Part shown: one piece after another, positions 1-7,944 of the stretch
How the letters are laid out: every line of letters starts with the position of its first letter
How positions within the stretch are numbered: position 1 is the first letter of the stretch
NCBI RefSeq assembly: GCF_000745235.1
Contig: NZ_JQNL01000001.1
Span: 2,686,501-2,750,500 of the forward strand
DNA: 64,000 bases
Direction: 5' to 3'
Origin: Luteibacter mycovicinus
Lineage (GTDB): Bacteria; Pseudomonadota; Gammaproteobacteria; Xanthomonadales; Rhodanobacteraceae
Notes under the pieces: model-generated
What the model saw: the letters and a program-made list of their open reading frames with translations, nothing else
Database searches by the model: none
What the model was told of the DNA's origin: nothing
Position numbers and translations under genes: made by a program

Positions 1-428
1 TGAGGCTGCGGTTGCCCGATGCGCCTCGACTGATCCGTTTCGATCGCAGCCAGTTCGAGCTGGCCATCATCAATCTGGTGACGAACGCGCGAGACGCCAT
101 GCCGGATGGGGGGTGTTGCACAATCGCCATCGAGGATGGCGCGGAGCACACGGTGCTGTCGGTGAGCGACACCGGGATGGGCATGGCGGAGTCGATACGC
201 ACGCAGGTGTTCGAACCCTTCTTCACGACCAAGCCGGCGGGGCGCGGTACGGGTCTCGGACTCAGCGTGGTGCAGGGGCTCGTAGTACAGGCCGGTGGAT
301 GGACCGCGGTCGAGAGCACGCCGGGGCAGGGCACGACGATCCGGCTGTCCTTACCGCGGGCGGGCGTCTCGGCCGTGGAATCAGGCTTGCAGAATGTATC
401 CGGTCCCATGTACCGCGTTGAGGGGTAA
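1..428 (+). CDS. sensor histidine kinase, C-terminal part (5' end outside window)
   Basis: The reading frame is open from base 3, so the gene starts before the window. The visible part is the ATPase (HATPase_c) domain of a histidine kinase: an N box with NLVTNARDAM, a G1 box DTGMGM, an F box FEPFFTTK and a G2 box GRGTGLGLS. This domain phosphorylates the kinase's own histidine, which passes the phosphate to a response regulator. No receiver domain follows, so it is not a hybrid kinase at this end. The last 48 bases overlap tail-to-tail with the OmpR-type regulator on the other strand, a plausible but unproven partner. The input domain and signal cannot be seen. Confidence 0.9.
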   Translation, partial: RLRLPDAPRLIRFDRSQFELAIINLVTNARDAMPDGGCCTIAIEDGAEHTVLSVSDTGMGMAESIRTQVFEPFFTTKPAGRGTGLGLSVVQGLVVQAGGWTAVESTPGQGTTIRLSLPRAGVSAVESGLQNVSGPMYRVEG

Positions 429-1091
429 CGGCTCGCCGATGGCGGCCAGCACCTTGCGGCGCAAACGATGGACCATCGAGTCCAGCCGGTGCGGGTCGAA
501 GGCGTGGACGTCATCGGTCAGGGCGGCGATCAGCGCCTCACGCGGCACCACCTCATCGGCGTGTTGAAGCATCGCTTCCAGCAGCTTGCGCTCGTTTTTG
601 CTGAGCATCACGCGCGCACCGGAAGGCGAGAGCAGAAACCATTCGTCCGGACTGAGCGCCCATCGTTCGTGGGTTCGTGGCGAGGGATGCAGACGTCGAG
701 CGACGCTGTACAACGTGGCCACAAGCACGTCGATCTCTACGGGTTTGGACAGGTAGGCGTCGGCCCCTTCGAACAGGCCTCGCACGCGATCCACGTTATC
801 GCCCCGGCCGGTGAGGATGACGATGCCCGCAGCCGGTATCGCCGCGCGCAACCGTCGTGCGACCTCGAACCCGTCGCCGTCCGGCAAGCCGATATCGAGC
901 AGGAAGATATCCGGTACGTTTCGCCGTATCGCCTCATCCAGCGCTGCCGCGCTGGCGCAAGCCGTGACCTCGAACCCAAACTGCGCGAGTTTCGGCGTCA
1001 GTACGCGTTCGCGCAGCAGGTCGTCGTCTTCCAGCATGGCCAGCCGCAGCGCATGCGCACGCGCATTCGGCACCGGGTTGAATGTCGTCAC
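381..1091 (-). CDS. OmpR-family response regulator
   Basis: A receiver domain (acidic pocket EDDD near the start, phosphoacceptor Asp in FLLDIGLPDG, conserved Lys in YLSKPV) is followed by a winged-helix DNA-binding domain ending in HGTGYILQA. It should bind DNA when phosphorylated by a sensor kinase. The frame is open up to 1220, but that upstream part does not look like receiver sequence; a GTG at 1091 gives 236 residues, the usual family length, so I chose it. The 3' end overlaps the convergent kinase gene by 48 bases. Its target genes are unknown. Confidence 0.88.
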   Translation of the reverse strand: MTTFNPVPNARAHALRLAMLEDDDLLRERVLTPKLAQFGFEVTACASAAALDEAIRRNVPDIFLLDIGLPDGDGFEVARRLRAAIPAAGIVILTGRGDNVDRVRGLFEGADAYLSKPVEIDVLVATLYSVARRLHPSPRTHERWALSPDEWFLLSPSGARVMLSKNERKLLEAMLQHADEVVPREALIAALTDDVHAFDPHRLDSMVHRLRRKVLAAIGEPLPLNAVHGTGYILQA

Positions 1092-1229
1092 GCAAAGACC
1101 TCGTAGCCACCAGGGCCCATGGGCGGCCCTCACCGAGATTGCCCGCCCGGCGGGGCTAAATCCAGCGACGCCGTCGCACGTTCGTACATGGGGCGGATCG
1201 CAGGAATCTGCGACCCGCACCGCGATCGC

Positions 1230-2264
1230 TTACTTGCCCAATGTCACCGGACTCGGATTGCGCGACGCCAGAGTCGTCTGCTGATGCCAGTACGGATAGA
1301 TCGGACGCGTGGCGCTGGCGTCGTCGAGACGCTTGATCTGGTCGGCGTCCAGCTTGAACGACGTGGCGCCCAGGTTATCGCGCAGCTGAGTCACGTTACG
1401 TGCGCCGATGGCGATGCCTGACACGGTGGGACGCGAGAGCACCCAGGCGAGGGCGATCTGCGGCACGCTGTGGCCGGTCTCTTTCTCGAGGGCTTCGAGC
1501 ACGTCGGTGATCGCGAACAGGTGCTCGTCCGGCACGGCCCAGGTCGCGTCCGTCGCGGCACGGCTGCCTTCGGCGGGCTTTTTGTGGCGACCGACCTTGC
1601 CGGTCAGCTTGGCGCCGGCAAGCGGGCTCCAGACAAGTGCACCTACGTTCTGGTCGAGGCCGAGCGGCATCAGCTCCCACTCGTATTCGCGGTCAGTCAG
1701 GGCGTAATAGACCTGGTTGATGACCGGCCTGGTAAAACCGTGGCGGTCGGCCAGTGCCAGCATCTTCATGAGGTGCCAGCCCGAGTAGTTGGACACGCCG
1801 AAGTAACGGATCTTGCCGGCGCGCGTGAGCGTATCGAGGGCATGCAGCATTTCTTCGATGGGCGTGAGCGCGTCGAAGGCATGCAGGTGGTACAGGTCGA
1901 TGTAGTCGGTACCCAGACGCTTCAGGCTCGCTTCGCAGCTGCGGATGATCTTGTCACGGGACGTGCCGATGTCGTTCGGTCCGGCACCCATGCCCATGCC
2001 GGTCTTGGTCGACAGCAGCACCTGATCGCGACGGCCGGCGATGGCCTTGCCGAGAATCTCTTCCGACAAACCGCCCGAATAGGCGTCCGCGGTATCGAAC
2101 ATGTTGCAACCGAGTTCGAGCGAGGCGTCGATCATGGAGATTGCCTCCTTGACGTCGGTGTCGCCCCATTTCTTGAAGAACTCGTTGCCGCCACCGAAGG
2201 TCGCGGTGCCCAGGATCAGGGCGGGAATCTGCAAGCCGGAGCCGCCAAGCGAACGGTATTCCAT
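1230..2264 (-). CDS. aldo/keto reductase
   Basis: A 344-residue TIM-barrel oxidoreductase of the aldo/keto reductase superfamily, which uses NADPH to reduce carbonyl groups. The catalytic tetrad is visible: Asp and Tyr in FDTADAYSGG, Lys in LSTKTG and His in YHLHAFD. The C-terminal cofactor region contains SGIAIGARN. It is one of three aldo/keto reductases in the window and the least similar in layout to the other two. No operon partner is evident: the upstream neighbour (marC-like) points away. The natural substrate cannot be told from sequence. Confidence 0.92.
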   Translation of the reverse strand: MEYRSLGGSGLQIPALILGTATFGGGNEFFKKWGDTDVKEAISMIDASLELGCNMFDTADAYSGGLSEEILGKAIAGRRDQVLLSTKTGMGMGAGPNDIGTSRDKIIRSCEASLKRLGTDYIDLYHLHAFDALTPIEEMLHALDTLTRAGKIRYFGVSNYSGWHLMKMLALADRHGFTRPVINQVYYALTDREYEWELMPLGLDQNVGALVWSPLAGAKLTGKVGRHKKPAEGSRAATDATWAVPDEHLFAITDVLEALEKETGHSVPQIALAWVLSRPTVSGIAIGARNVTQLRDNLGATSFKLDADQIKRLDDASATRPIYPYWHQQTTLASRNPSPVTLGK

Positions 2265-2313
2265 GGGTCATCTCTCTGTGGTTGGAAGCCCGTCGAGCGT
2301 ACACCCGTCGAAG

Positions 2314-2505
2314 TTAGCGGAAGGTATCGCTCGCCCCGGGTTGCGCCGATACGGCGCGGGCGGCGTGGATCGCCAGTCCGTAACTTTCCGTGCCCGGGTC
2401 GACCGGATCGGTCAGCACCAGCTGGATGTGCTGCTCGTCGCGGGTGGTGGGGCGAAGTCCGTCGACATGGGCGAGGTAACGATGGCTGGCTTCGTGGCGC
2501 AGCTG
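2314..2505 (-). other. open frame without a start codon; possible gene remnant
   Basis: The 312-base gap between the aldo/keto reductase and the MarC gene holds no confident gene. On the minus strand a 64-codon frame ends with TAA at 2316-2314 and shows high G/C third positions and a protein-like composition (for example HIQLVLTDPVDPGTESYGLA). It is closed upstream by an in-frame stop at 2508-2506 and has no ATG, GTG or TTG near its 5' end. It may be the tail of a decayed gene or chance. Confidence 0.2.
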
Positions 2506-2576
2506 TTACCTGCTATCGGGCAGGCCGTCACTGAGGTATACAACGCTGCATAGTGGCGACCCGGAGCGATGCGCGC

Positions 2577-3227
2577 ATGTGGATGGACATCGGTAAGGCC
2601 ATCTTCGTCATCGTGGCAGCCTTGCTGCCCATCGTGAACCCGCCCGGCTCGGCGCTGATGTCGCTGGGCATCGTGCCTGTAGCCACGGCGGAAGAGCGCG
2701 AGCGCCTTGCGCGACAAGTCGCCCTCAACAGCCTGCTCCTGCTGACCGGATCGCTGTTCATCGGGGCTTATGTGCTCGCCTTCTTCGGCATCTCGATTCC
2801 GGTGCTGCGGGTCGGCGGTGGTCTGGTCATCGCCGCCGCTGGCTGGCGCATGCTCAACGGCTCGAACGACGATGATGAGGACGACGCCAAAGTGCACCGG
2901 CACCATGGCGACCCCTCGTTCTACCCACTGACACTGCCGTTCACCGTGGGGCCGGGCTCCATCGCGGTGGCCATCGCCGTGGGTACCGGCTCACCGCGCC
3001 ATGGTGTCGACTGGGTGCACTTCGTGGCCGCAGCGGTCGCACTCGCTGCGATCAGCGTCAGCATTTATCTGAGCATGCGTTACGCCGACCGGATAGGGCA
3101 CCGGCTGGGCAAGGAGCGCACCAAGGTCATTCTGCAACTGCTGGCCTTCGTGATTTTTTGCATTGGCATCCAGTTGCTCTGGGGTGGACTGTCGGAACTG
3201 CTGGGTATGCCCAATCACGCCACTTAG
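2577..3227 (+). CDS. MarC-family inner-membrane protein
   Basis: A polytopic membrane protein of the MarC/UPF0056 family, with about six hydrophobic segments and the conserved early PIVNPPGSA and later LTLPFTVGPGSIAVAIA motifs. An acidic/His-rich loop (DDDEDDAKVHRHH) lies between the halves. The frame is open from a GTG at 2553, but an ATG at 2577 has GGAG ten bases upstream and places the first membrane segment close to the start; that gives 216 residues. Despite the name, MarC is not an established drug exporter and its transport function is unknown. Confidence 0.9.
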   Translation: MWMDIGKAIFVIVAALLPIVNPPGSALMSLGIVPVATAEERERLARQVALNSLLLLTGSLFIGAYVLAFFGISIPVLRVGGGLVIAAAGWRMLNGSNDDDEDDAKVHRHHGDPSFYPLTLPFTVGPGSIAVAIAVGTGSPRHGVDWVHFVAAAVALAAISVSIYLSMRYADRIGHRLGKERTKVILQLLAFVIFCIGIQLLWGGLSELLGMPNHAT

Positions 3228-3312
3228 GGCTCAACTGCTTCGGTGCTGACATCCGGAGCGTGTGAGTTTCTGAAGCGGCACCTGGCCTGATCGACAGCGC
3301 ATCGCGACGACG

Positions 3313-3810
3313 TCAGAACGGCGGCAGGCTCTGCGCCAGCTTCTCGTGTTCCTTCAGCATGGGCAGCTGGCCGCGCGCGTAATCGCGGATGTCCACGTCT
3401 TCGCCTTTTTCCGCTTCGAGTTCGTAGAGGCCTGTGGCCAGCTTGTGGTCCCGAACCATCGCATCGGAGTAAGCGCGGTCGAACTTCGCACCGTCCAGGC
3501 CCTTCATCCGGTCGATGTCCTGTTGCTGCGCCGGCTCCGGTGCGACCGCAATCTGCACGCCCTTGCTACCCGCAAGCTTGCCCAGCGACTCGTTTGCCTT
3601 CGTGTGGTCGGCGACCATGCGTTCGGCGTATTTCTTCACGTCGCTGGACGACGCCTGATCGGCGGCGAGTTTGCCCAGTGCGATCTCGGTCAGGCTGGCA
3701 CTGCTGGCGCGCCGGATAAAGTCGGTATCGGTGGCAGTCGTCTTCGCCTGCTGGGCGATGGCGGTGCCGGTCATGGACAACGCAAGCAGCGTCACGAGAA
3801 TGCGATTCAT
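3313..3810 (-). CDS. DUF4142 secreted protein
   Basis: A 165-residue protein with a signal peptide (MNRILVTLLALSMTGTAIAQ) and a mature helical DUF4142 domain: FIRRASSASLTEIALGKLAA followed by repeated acidic/basic helices and a His in DHTKAN and in RDHKLA. Such proteins are predicted periplasmic, ferritin-like four-helix folds with no settled function. The frame is open to 3855, but the ATG at 3810 directly precedes the signal peptide. A DUF1328 membrane-protein gene lies upstream on the same strand, separated by a terminator-like hairpin. Confidence 0.88.
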   Translation of the reverse strand: MNRILVTLLALSMTGTAIAQQAKTTATDTDFIRRASSASLTEIALGKLAADQASSSDVKKYAERMVADHTKANESLGKLAGSKGVQIAVAPEPAQQQDIDRMKGLDGAKFDRAYSDAMVRDHKLATGLYELEAEKGEDVDIRDYARGQLPMLKEHEKLAQSLPPF

Positions 3811-3855
3811 GGCCTGGGCCCTCAGTGTGGGAAATCCGTACCGCGGACAGAACAA

Positions 3856-3890
3856 CGCCCCGGTCTGGGGCCGGGGCGCTCTTCTTTCTT
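3856..3890 (-). terminator. stem-loop between DUF1328 and DUF4142 genes
   Basis: A perfect 8-bp stem, CGCCCCGG (3856-3863) and CCGGGGCG (3871-3878), with a 7-base loop. On the minus strand it lies just after the DUF1328 gene and is followed by TTGTTCT. The other side is also pyrimidine-rich on the plus strand. Probably a weak Rho-independent terminator; the T tract is short. Confidence 0.5.
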
Positions 3891-3908
3891 ACCTGGGTGT
3901 GTCGAGGC

Positions 3909-4082
3909 TTATATCCTCGGCCCGCGACGCAGGCCGCCGAACAGCAGCGACAGAATGAACAGGATCAGGAAGACCACGAACAGGATCTTCGCAATGCTGG
4001 CTGCGCCGGCGGCGATGCCGGTGAAACCGAAGATCGCTGCGATCAGCGCAATGACGAAGAAGATAACGGCCCACTGAAGCAT
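3909..4082 (-). CDS. DUF1328 (YtjA-like) small membrane protein
   Basis: A 57-residue, almost entirely hydrophobic protein with two membrane segments ([19 protein letters not shown] and [18 protein letters not shown]) around a [10 protein letters not shown] turn, the hallmark of the DUF1328/YtjA family. Length and layout match the family. The ATG at 4082 is preceded by an AGGAGAAAC-type ribosome site; the frame runs further upstream but that part is not conserved in kind. Members are often stress-inducible; their molecular role is unknown. Confidence 0.9.
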   Translation of the reverse strand: MLQWAVIFFVIALIAAIFGFTGIAAGAASIAKILFVVFLILFILSLLFGGLRRGPRI

Positions 4083-4192
4083 GATGTTTCTCCTAGGGAT
4101 GCGGGTTGGTTGATGGCGCCCCGCCGGGCGTCCATCGCCGCGTCGAGTCGGGTGCCATTCGACCATCGCCGGTCTGAAAGGAGCGTCTTCAC

Positions 4193-4215
4193 GCGGTGAG
4201 GCGTGTTCTCACCGC
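4193..4215. repeat. perfect 8-bp inverted repeat in intergenic gap
   Basis: GCGGTGAG (4193-4200) and CTCACCGC (4208-4215) flank a 7-base spacer, in the gap between the lipoprotein and DUF1328 genes and upstream of the latter. There is no T tract, so a terminator is less likely than an operator or leader hairpin. Confidence 0.4.
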
Positions 4216-4288
4216 TCGCTGACACGGTCTACACGCATCCGGGCGGGCGCGCGACCCTGTTGCCTCATCGGCAATGCACGCCGGACCC

Positions 4289-4318
4289 AAAAAAAAGGGC
4301 AGCTTTCGCTGCCCTTTT
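4289..4318 (-). terminator. Rho-independent terminator of the lipoprotein gene
   Basis: A 7-bp GC-rich stem (4297-4303 with 4308-4314) and TTTC loop; read on the minus strand it follows the lipoprotein stop codon and is directly followed by eight T residues (complement of 4289-4296). This is a textbook terminator. Confidence 0.9.
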
Positions 4319-4340
4319 CCATCGCATCGGGGTCGATGAA

Positions 4341-4934
4341 TTACTTCTTCTTGACCTCGAAGGCTTCGTTGCCCACGGCCTGGCCGTTGAGCGACACGGT
4401 GACCTTGTACTTGCCTTCCGGCCACTCGTTCGGATTCTGAATCTTGAACGTGGTGACGGCCGGGCCGTCGGTGCTGATCGACTGGCTGATGTCGCTGACC
4501 GTGGTGGTGGTCTCGCCGTCCTGGAAGGTCCACTTCGCGTTCAGCGTAGCGCCGGCAGTGGTGCCTTCGGTGGCGACCGAAGCGTAGATGGTCTTGTCGC
4601 CCGGGGCGAAGGCGTTCTTCGCCTTGGCGACCTTCTTGTCGGCGCCGACGGCGCTGCCGAGGGTGACCGAACCGACCTTCAGCGACTCGCTGGCGGCGGC
4701 GGGCGCAGCCGGGGCGGCGGCCGGAGCAGCCGGAGCGGCAGCGGCGGTGGGCGAGGTGGCAGGCGCGGCCGGCGCCGTGGTCGCCGCCGCAGGGGCGGCG
4801 GCCGGAGCCGGGGCGGTCGCGGCAGCGGCCGGCGCGGTGTTCTGCTGCTCTTCCTTCTTGCCGCAGGCGGTGAGGACCAGCAGGCCGGCAACGGTGGCCG
4901 TGCAGAGGGCGTACGAGCGGAAGGAAAGCTTCAT
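4341..4934 (-). CDS. lipoprotein with Ala/Pro-rich linker and a C-terminal beta domain
   Basis: A 197-residue predicted lipoprotein. The signal peptide ends in the lipobox LTAC, so Cys24 would be lipidated; the next residues are Gly-Lys-Lys. Residues about 32-95 are almost only Ala, Pro and Thr, a flexible tether like those of proteins that must span part of the periplasm. The C-terminal hundred residues (KWTFQDGETTTTVSD, NEWPEGKYKVTVSLNG) look like an immunoglobulin-like beta-sandwich. I do not recognise a named family. The gene stands alone, with its own terminator. The start at 4934 was chosen because it directly precedes the signal peptide. Confidence 0.82.
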   Translation of the reverse strand: MKLSFRSYALCTATVAGLLVLTACGKKEEQQNTAPAAAATAPAPAAAPAAATTAPAAPATSPTAAAAPAAPAAAPAAPAAASESLKVGSVTLGSAVGADKKVAKAKNAFAPGDKTIYASVATEGTTAGATLNAKWTFQDGETTTTVSDISQSISTDGPAVTTFKIQNPNEWPEGKYKVTVSLNGQAVGNEAFEVKKK

Positions 4935-5063
4935 GTCTGGATTCCGGAATGACGAGTCAGGTTCGAACGGGGCGGTATCGGGGCCGATCCCCTTGGCCGC
5001 CGCAGAGTACAGGCTACACAACTAAAGGCAAGACCAATGAAGAACGCATGAATGTGTCATTCA

Positions 5064-5891
5064 TTATTGCCGGGCGCCCCGCGGGTTGGCCGGCACGGCG
5101 GCCGGGTCCGTGCTGCGGAACGGATTGATGTCCAGGCCGCCACGACGGGTGTATCGGGCGTACACGGACAACTCGCGGGGCGCGCAGCGGGCCGTGACAT
5201 CCATGAAGATGCGCTCGACGCACTGCTCGTGGAATTCCGTGTGGTTACGGAAGGAGACGAGGTAGCGAAGCAGGCCCGCGCGGTCGATCGGCGCGCCGGC
5301 ATAGGCGATCTGCACGCTGCCCCAGTCCGGCTGGCCGGTGACCGGGCAGTTGGAGCGGAGCAGGTGCGACACCAGCACTTCGCGGGCGTCCCCGTCGTTC
5401 GTGACGAGGAAATCCGCCCTGGGCGGGCCGTAGCTGTCGAAATCCAGCTCCTGCGTGTCCAGCAGCAGGCCTTCCGGCTCCGAGATTGGAGTGCCGTCCA
5501 GCTCGCCGGGCGCGTGCAGGACGATGCCGACCGGACCACCCGCGGCGGCTGAGAGATCGCGGACCAGTGTCTGGCGCAGTGTCGCCGCATCGGCCACGCG
5601 TTCCTGGGCAAAGCTGTTCAGATACAGCTTGAACGACTTCGATTCAACGATGTTGGGCGTCGTCGCCGGAAAGCGGAATTCAGCCACCGCCACGTGCGGC
5701 TTGCCGCGTTTATCCAGCCACGAAAGCTCGTAGCCGTTCCACACGTCCACCCCGTGGAAGGGCAACGCGGCTTCCGCCACGCCGATCTCATCGCGCTTGC
5801 CCTGGCGGGGAATGGGAAACAGCAGGCCGGCGTCGTAGCGATCCGCGTAGACGGTGGACTTGCCCAGGGGCGAATGTTCGGGGGACGACAT
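5064..5891 (-). CDS. queF: NADPH-dependent 7-cyano-7-deazaguanine reductase
   Basis: QueF reduces the nitrile of preQ0 to the amine preQ1, using NADPH, in queuosine tRNA modification. At 275 residues this is the long two-domain form (E. coli type). The catalytic Cys182 sits in [12 protein letters not shown], and the family motif [12 protein letters not shown] is at residues 83-94. A C-terminal FHEQCVERI completes the substrate pocket. The start at 5891 ([10 protein letters not shown]) matches the family length; the frame extends ten residues further. Other queuosine genes are not in the window. Confidence 0.95.
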   Translation of the reverse strand: MSSPEHSPLGKSTVYADRYDAGLLFPIPRQGKRDEIGVAEAALPFHGVDVWNGYELSWLDKRGKPHVAVAEFRFPATTPNIVESKSFKLYLNSFAQERVADAATLRQTLVRDLSAAAGGPVGIVLHAPGELDGTPISEPEGLLLDTQELDFDSYGPPRADFLVTNDGDAREVLVSHLLRSNCPVTGQPDWGSVQIAYAGAPIDRAGLLRYLVSFRNHTEFHEQCVERIFMDVTARCAPRELSVYARYTRRGGLDINPFRSTDPAAVPANPRGARQ

Positions 5892-5978
5892 GGCGGCAAC
5901 GGCGGCGGTAAAGGCCGCCATTATAAGGGACGACCGCCCCGCGACCGGGTACCGGTATCGGGGCGGCTGTCCGGGCGT

Positions 5979-6971
5979 TCAGGCGTTGACGAAGCCCATC
6001 ATGCTGCTCTGATAACGATCGCCAAGCGCCGCATCCGGCGGGAACACCGCGTCGATCTCGGCGATCTCGGTAGCCGTAAGGCTGACGTCATCGGCGCCGG
6101 CGTTTTCCTTCAGGTACTTCACACGCTTGGTGCCTGGGATCGGCACGATGTCCTCACCCTTCGCCAGCACCCACGCCAGCGCCAGCTGACCCGGCGTGCA
6201 GCCCTTGTCGGTGGCGAAGCGGCGGACCTTTTCGACGATCTCGAGGTTCTTCGTGAAGTTCTCGCCCTCGAAACGCGGATTGTTGCGGCGATAGTCGTCC
6301 TCGGCGAAGTCGTCCGGCGAGGTGATCGCACCGGTGAGGAAGCCTCGGCCCAGTGGGCTATACGCGACCAGCCCGATGTCGTGCTCGCGGCAGGCGGCCA
6401 GCGTGCCGGTGGTTTCCGGATCGCGCGTCCACAGGGAGTACTCGCTCTGCAGGGCGGTGATCCGGTGTACGCCCGCCGCCTTGCGGATCGACTCGGCCGA
6501 GGCTTCGGAAAGACCGAGGTAACGCACCTTGCCTTCCTCGACCAGCCGCGCCATGGCGCCGACGGTTTCCTCGATGGGCACGTTGGCGTCCACGCGGTGC
6601 TGGTAATACAGGTCGATGTGATCGGTCTTCAGGCGGCGCAGGCTGCCTTCCACCGACTCGCGCACGTATTCCGGGCGACCGCTGATGCCGCGCTTCGACG
6701 GGTCGTTCGGATCGCGCACGATGCCGAACTTGGTGGCGAGGAACACCTTGTCGCGACGACCGCCGAGAAAGCGGCCAATCAGTTCTTCATTGGTGTGCGG
6801 GCCGTAGGCGTCGGAGGTGTCCCAGAAGGTGATGCCCAGATCCAGCGCCGTTTCCAGTGTCGCGATGGACTCTTTCTCGTCGCCGGGGCCGTAGAACTCG
6901 CTCATGCCCATGCAGCCGAGGCCCTGAGCCGATACGTCCGGGCCGTTCTTACCGAGTTTGCGTGTCTTCAT
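5979..6971 (-). CDS. aldo/keto reductase, coupled to merR-family gene
   Basis: A 330-residue aldo/keto reductase of the pyridoxal reductase/YakC-like type: [19 protein letters not shown] start, catalytic Asp-Tyr in [15 protein letters not shown], Lys in LATKFG and His in YYQHRVD, and a C-terminal [15 protein letters not shown] nucleotide-binding stretch. Its ATG overlaps the stop of the upstream MerR gene by four bases (ATGA), so the two are translated together and this enzyme is a likely target or effector of that regulator. It probably reduces a reactive aldehyde or quinone; the substrate is unknown. Confidence 0.93.
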   Translation of the reverse strand: MKTRKLGKNGPDVSAQGLGCMGMSEFYGPGDEKESIATLETALDLGITFWDTSDAYGPHTNEELIGRFLGGRRDKVFLATKFGIVRDPNDPSKRGISGRPEYVRESVEGSLRRLKTDHIDLYYQHRVDANVPIEETVGAMARLVEEGKVRYLGLSEASAESIRKAAGVHRITALQSEYSLWTRDPETTGTLAACREHDIGLVAYSPLGRGFLTGAITSPDDFAEDDYRRNNPRFEGENFTKNLEIVEKVRRFATDKGCTPGQLALAWVLAKGEDIVPIPGTKRVKYLKENAGADDVSLTATEIAEIDAVFPPDAALGDRYQSSMMGFVNA

Positions 6972-7447
6972 GCCTGTTTCCTGCGCGGGAAGGTGGGGGT
7001 CTTTTCGCGGGGCCGCGCCGTGGGCGGCGGGGGCGCCGTCACGGCAGGAGGCGCCGGTTCAGGGAATGACACACCTTCCTCGCCATACGCGGAGCGGTAC
7101 ATGGCGATCTTCTTGTCCAGCCGCGCGATCGTCTCGGTCAGGGTGACCAGTTCGTCGCGCAGAAAAGCGGCGTGGCGTGCCAGCAGGTCGCCGCGCAGGC
7201 GGATGCTGTCGGGCGTCTCACCCTGGCGGCGCAGCTCGGAATACTCCTGCAGCGTACGCATCGACATGCCGGTGGCGCGCATGTGGACGACGAAACGCAG
7301 CAGGGCGAGCTCGTGCTCGCCGTATACCCGCTGGCCGCTGCGGCGCGGCACCGGGTCGATCAGGCCGATCTGCTCGTAATAACGCAGGGTATGGACGGTC
7401 AGGCCGGTCGCCAGGGCGGCCTCGGCGATGGTCAGGTAGGTGGTCAT
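6968..7447 (-). CDS. MerR-family transcriptional regulator
   Basis: A 159-residue regulator with the MerR winged helix at the N terminus ([27 protein letters not shown]), a coiled-coil dimerisation helix (about residues 80-120), and a Pro-rich tail. There is no cysteine pair, so a metal-sensing role is unlikely; the type resembles AdhR/YyaN-like regulators of aldehyde or thiol stress, which often sit beside an aldo/keto reductase, as here. The downstream reductase overlaps it by four bases. Its promoter carries the typical MerR 19-bp spacer and would start transcription at or next to the ATG. Confidence 0.93.
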   Translation of the reverse strand: MTTYLTIAEAALATGLTVHTLRYYEQIGLIDPVPRRSGQRVYGEHELALLRFVVHMRATGMSMRTLQEYSELRRQGETPDSIRLRGDLLARHAAFLRDELVTLTETIARLDKKIAMYRSAYGEEGVSFPEPAPPAVTAPPPPTARPREKTPTFPRRKQA

Positions 7448-7453
7448 GCCGAA

Positions 7454-7484
7454 AGCCTACGCCTTCGAGTGCGCTCTAGGTCAA
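7454..7484 (-). promoter_or_regulatory. MerR-type promoter with 19-bp spacer
   Basis: On the minus strand TTGACC (7484-7479) and TAGGCT (7459-7454) are separated by 19 bases, the elongated spacer typical of MerR-activated promoters. The spacer holds the partial dyad TAGAGCGCACTCGA, where the regulator would bind. The -10 element ends only six bases before the merR ATG at 7447, and no Shine-Dalgarno sequence is seen, implying a leaderless message. Autoregulation is inferred. Confidence 0.7.
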
Positions 7485-7494
7485 GCGCCTCTTT

Positions 7495-7926
7495 TTATGC
7501 GGCTGCGGGCAGCGGCTGCACGGGCGTCGGCTTGTACTCGCTGTCCAGCGCGATCATCGTGAACGTGCCCCGCGTGCACAGCTCGCGCGCGCCGGTGATC
7601 AGATCCTCGGTGTACATCGCCACGTCGATCTTCATCGACGTACGACCCACCGAAATCACCGTGGCGATCAGCTCGACCATCTGGCCTTTACGAACGGGCA
7701 CGTGGAAGTCGACCTGCTCCGAACGGGCGGTGACGACGATCTGGCGGGAGTAACGCGAGGCCGCCAGAAAGGCGGCCTTATCCATCCACGCCAGCGCCTG
7801 GCCGCCGAACAGCGTGCCGAGGTGGTTGGTGTGGTCGGGGAAGACGATTTCGAGGACGCGAGCCTCGGTGGGACGGTCGATAGCGGTCATGGGGGACGAA
7901 TCCTGTTGCAGTGCAGCATGCATCAT
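7495..7926 (-). CDS. acyl-CoA thioesterase (YciA-like hotdog fold)
   Basis: A 143-residue single hotdog-domain thioesterase. The motif FPDHTNHLGTLFGGQALAWMD with its Asn/His and Gly-Gly, and the later RSEQVDFHVPVRKG, are typical of YciA/BACH-type acyl-CoA hydrolases, which release free fatty acids from CoA in the cytoplasm. The ATG at 7926 has GGGGGA six bases upstream; an internal ATG at 7890 is a possible alternative. It starts 18 bases after the nrdB stop and may be cotranscribed with nrdAB, though no functional link is known. Confidence 0.9.
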   Translation of the reverse strand: MMHAALQQDSSPMTAIDRPTEARVLEIVFPDHTNHLGTLFGGQALAWMDKAAFLAASRYSRQIVVTARSEQVDFHVPVRKGQMVELIATVISVGRTSMKIDVAMYTEDLITGARELCTRGTFTMIALDSEYKPTPVQPLPAAA

Positions 7927-7944
7927 ACAGGGTCCCCCGTTTCC

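Noticed and set aside
2412..2906. 164-codon minus-strand frame over the start of marC
   Set aside because: His/Arg/Gln-rich shadow of the MarC gene; no ribosome site and no motif.
5049..5063. TGAATG/CATTCA hairpin just after queF as terminator
   Set aside because: Only six A/T-rich base pairs and an interrupted T tract; too weak to call.
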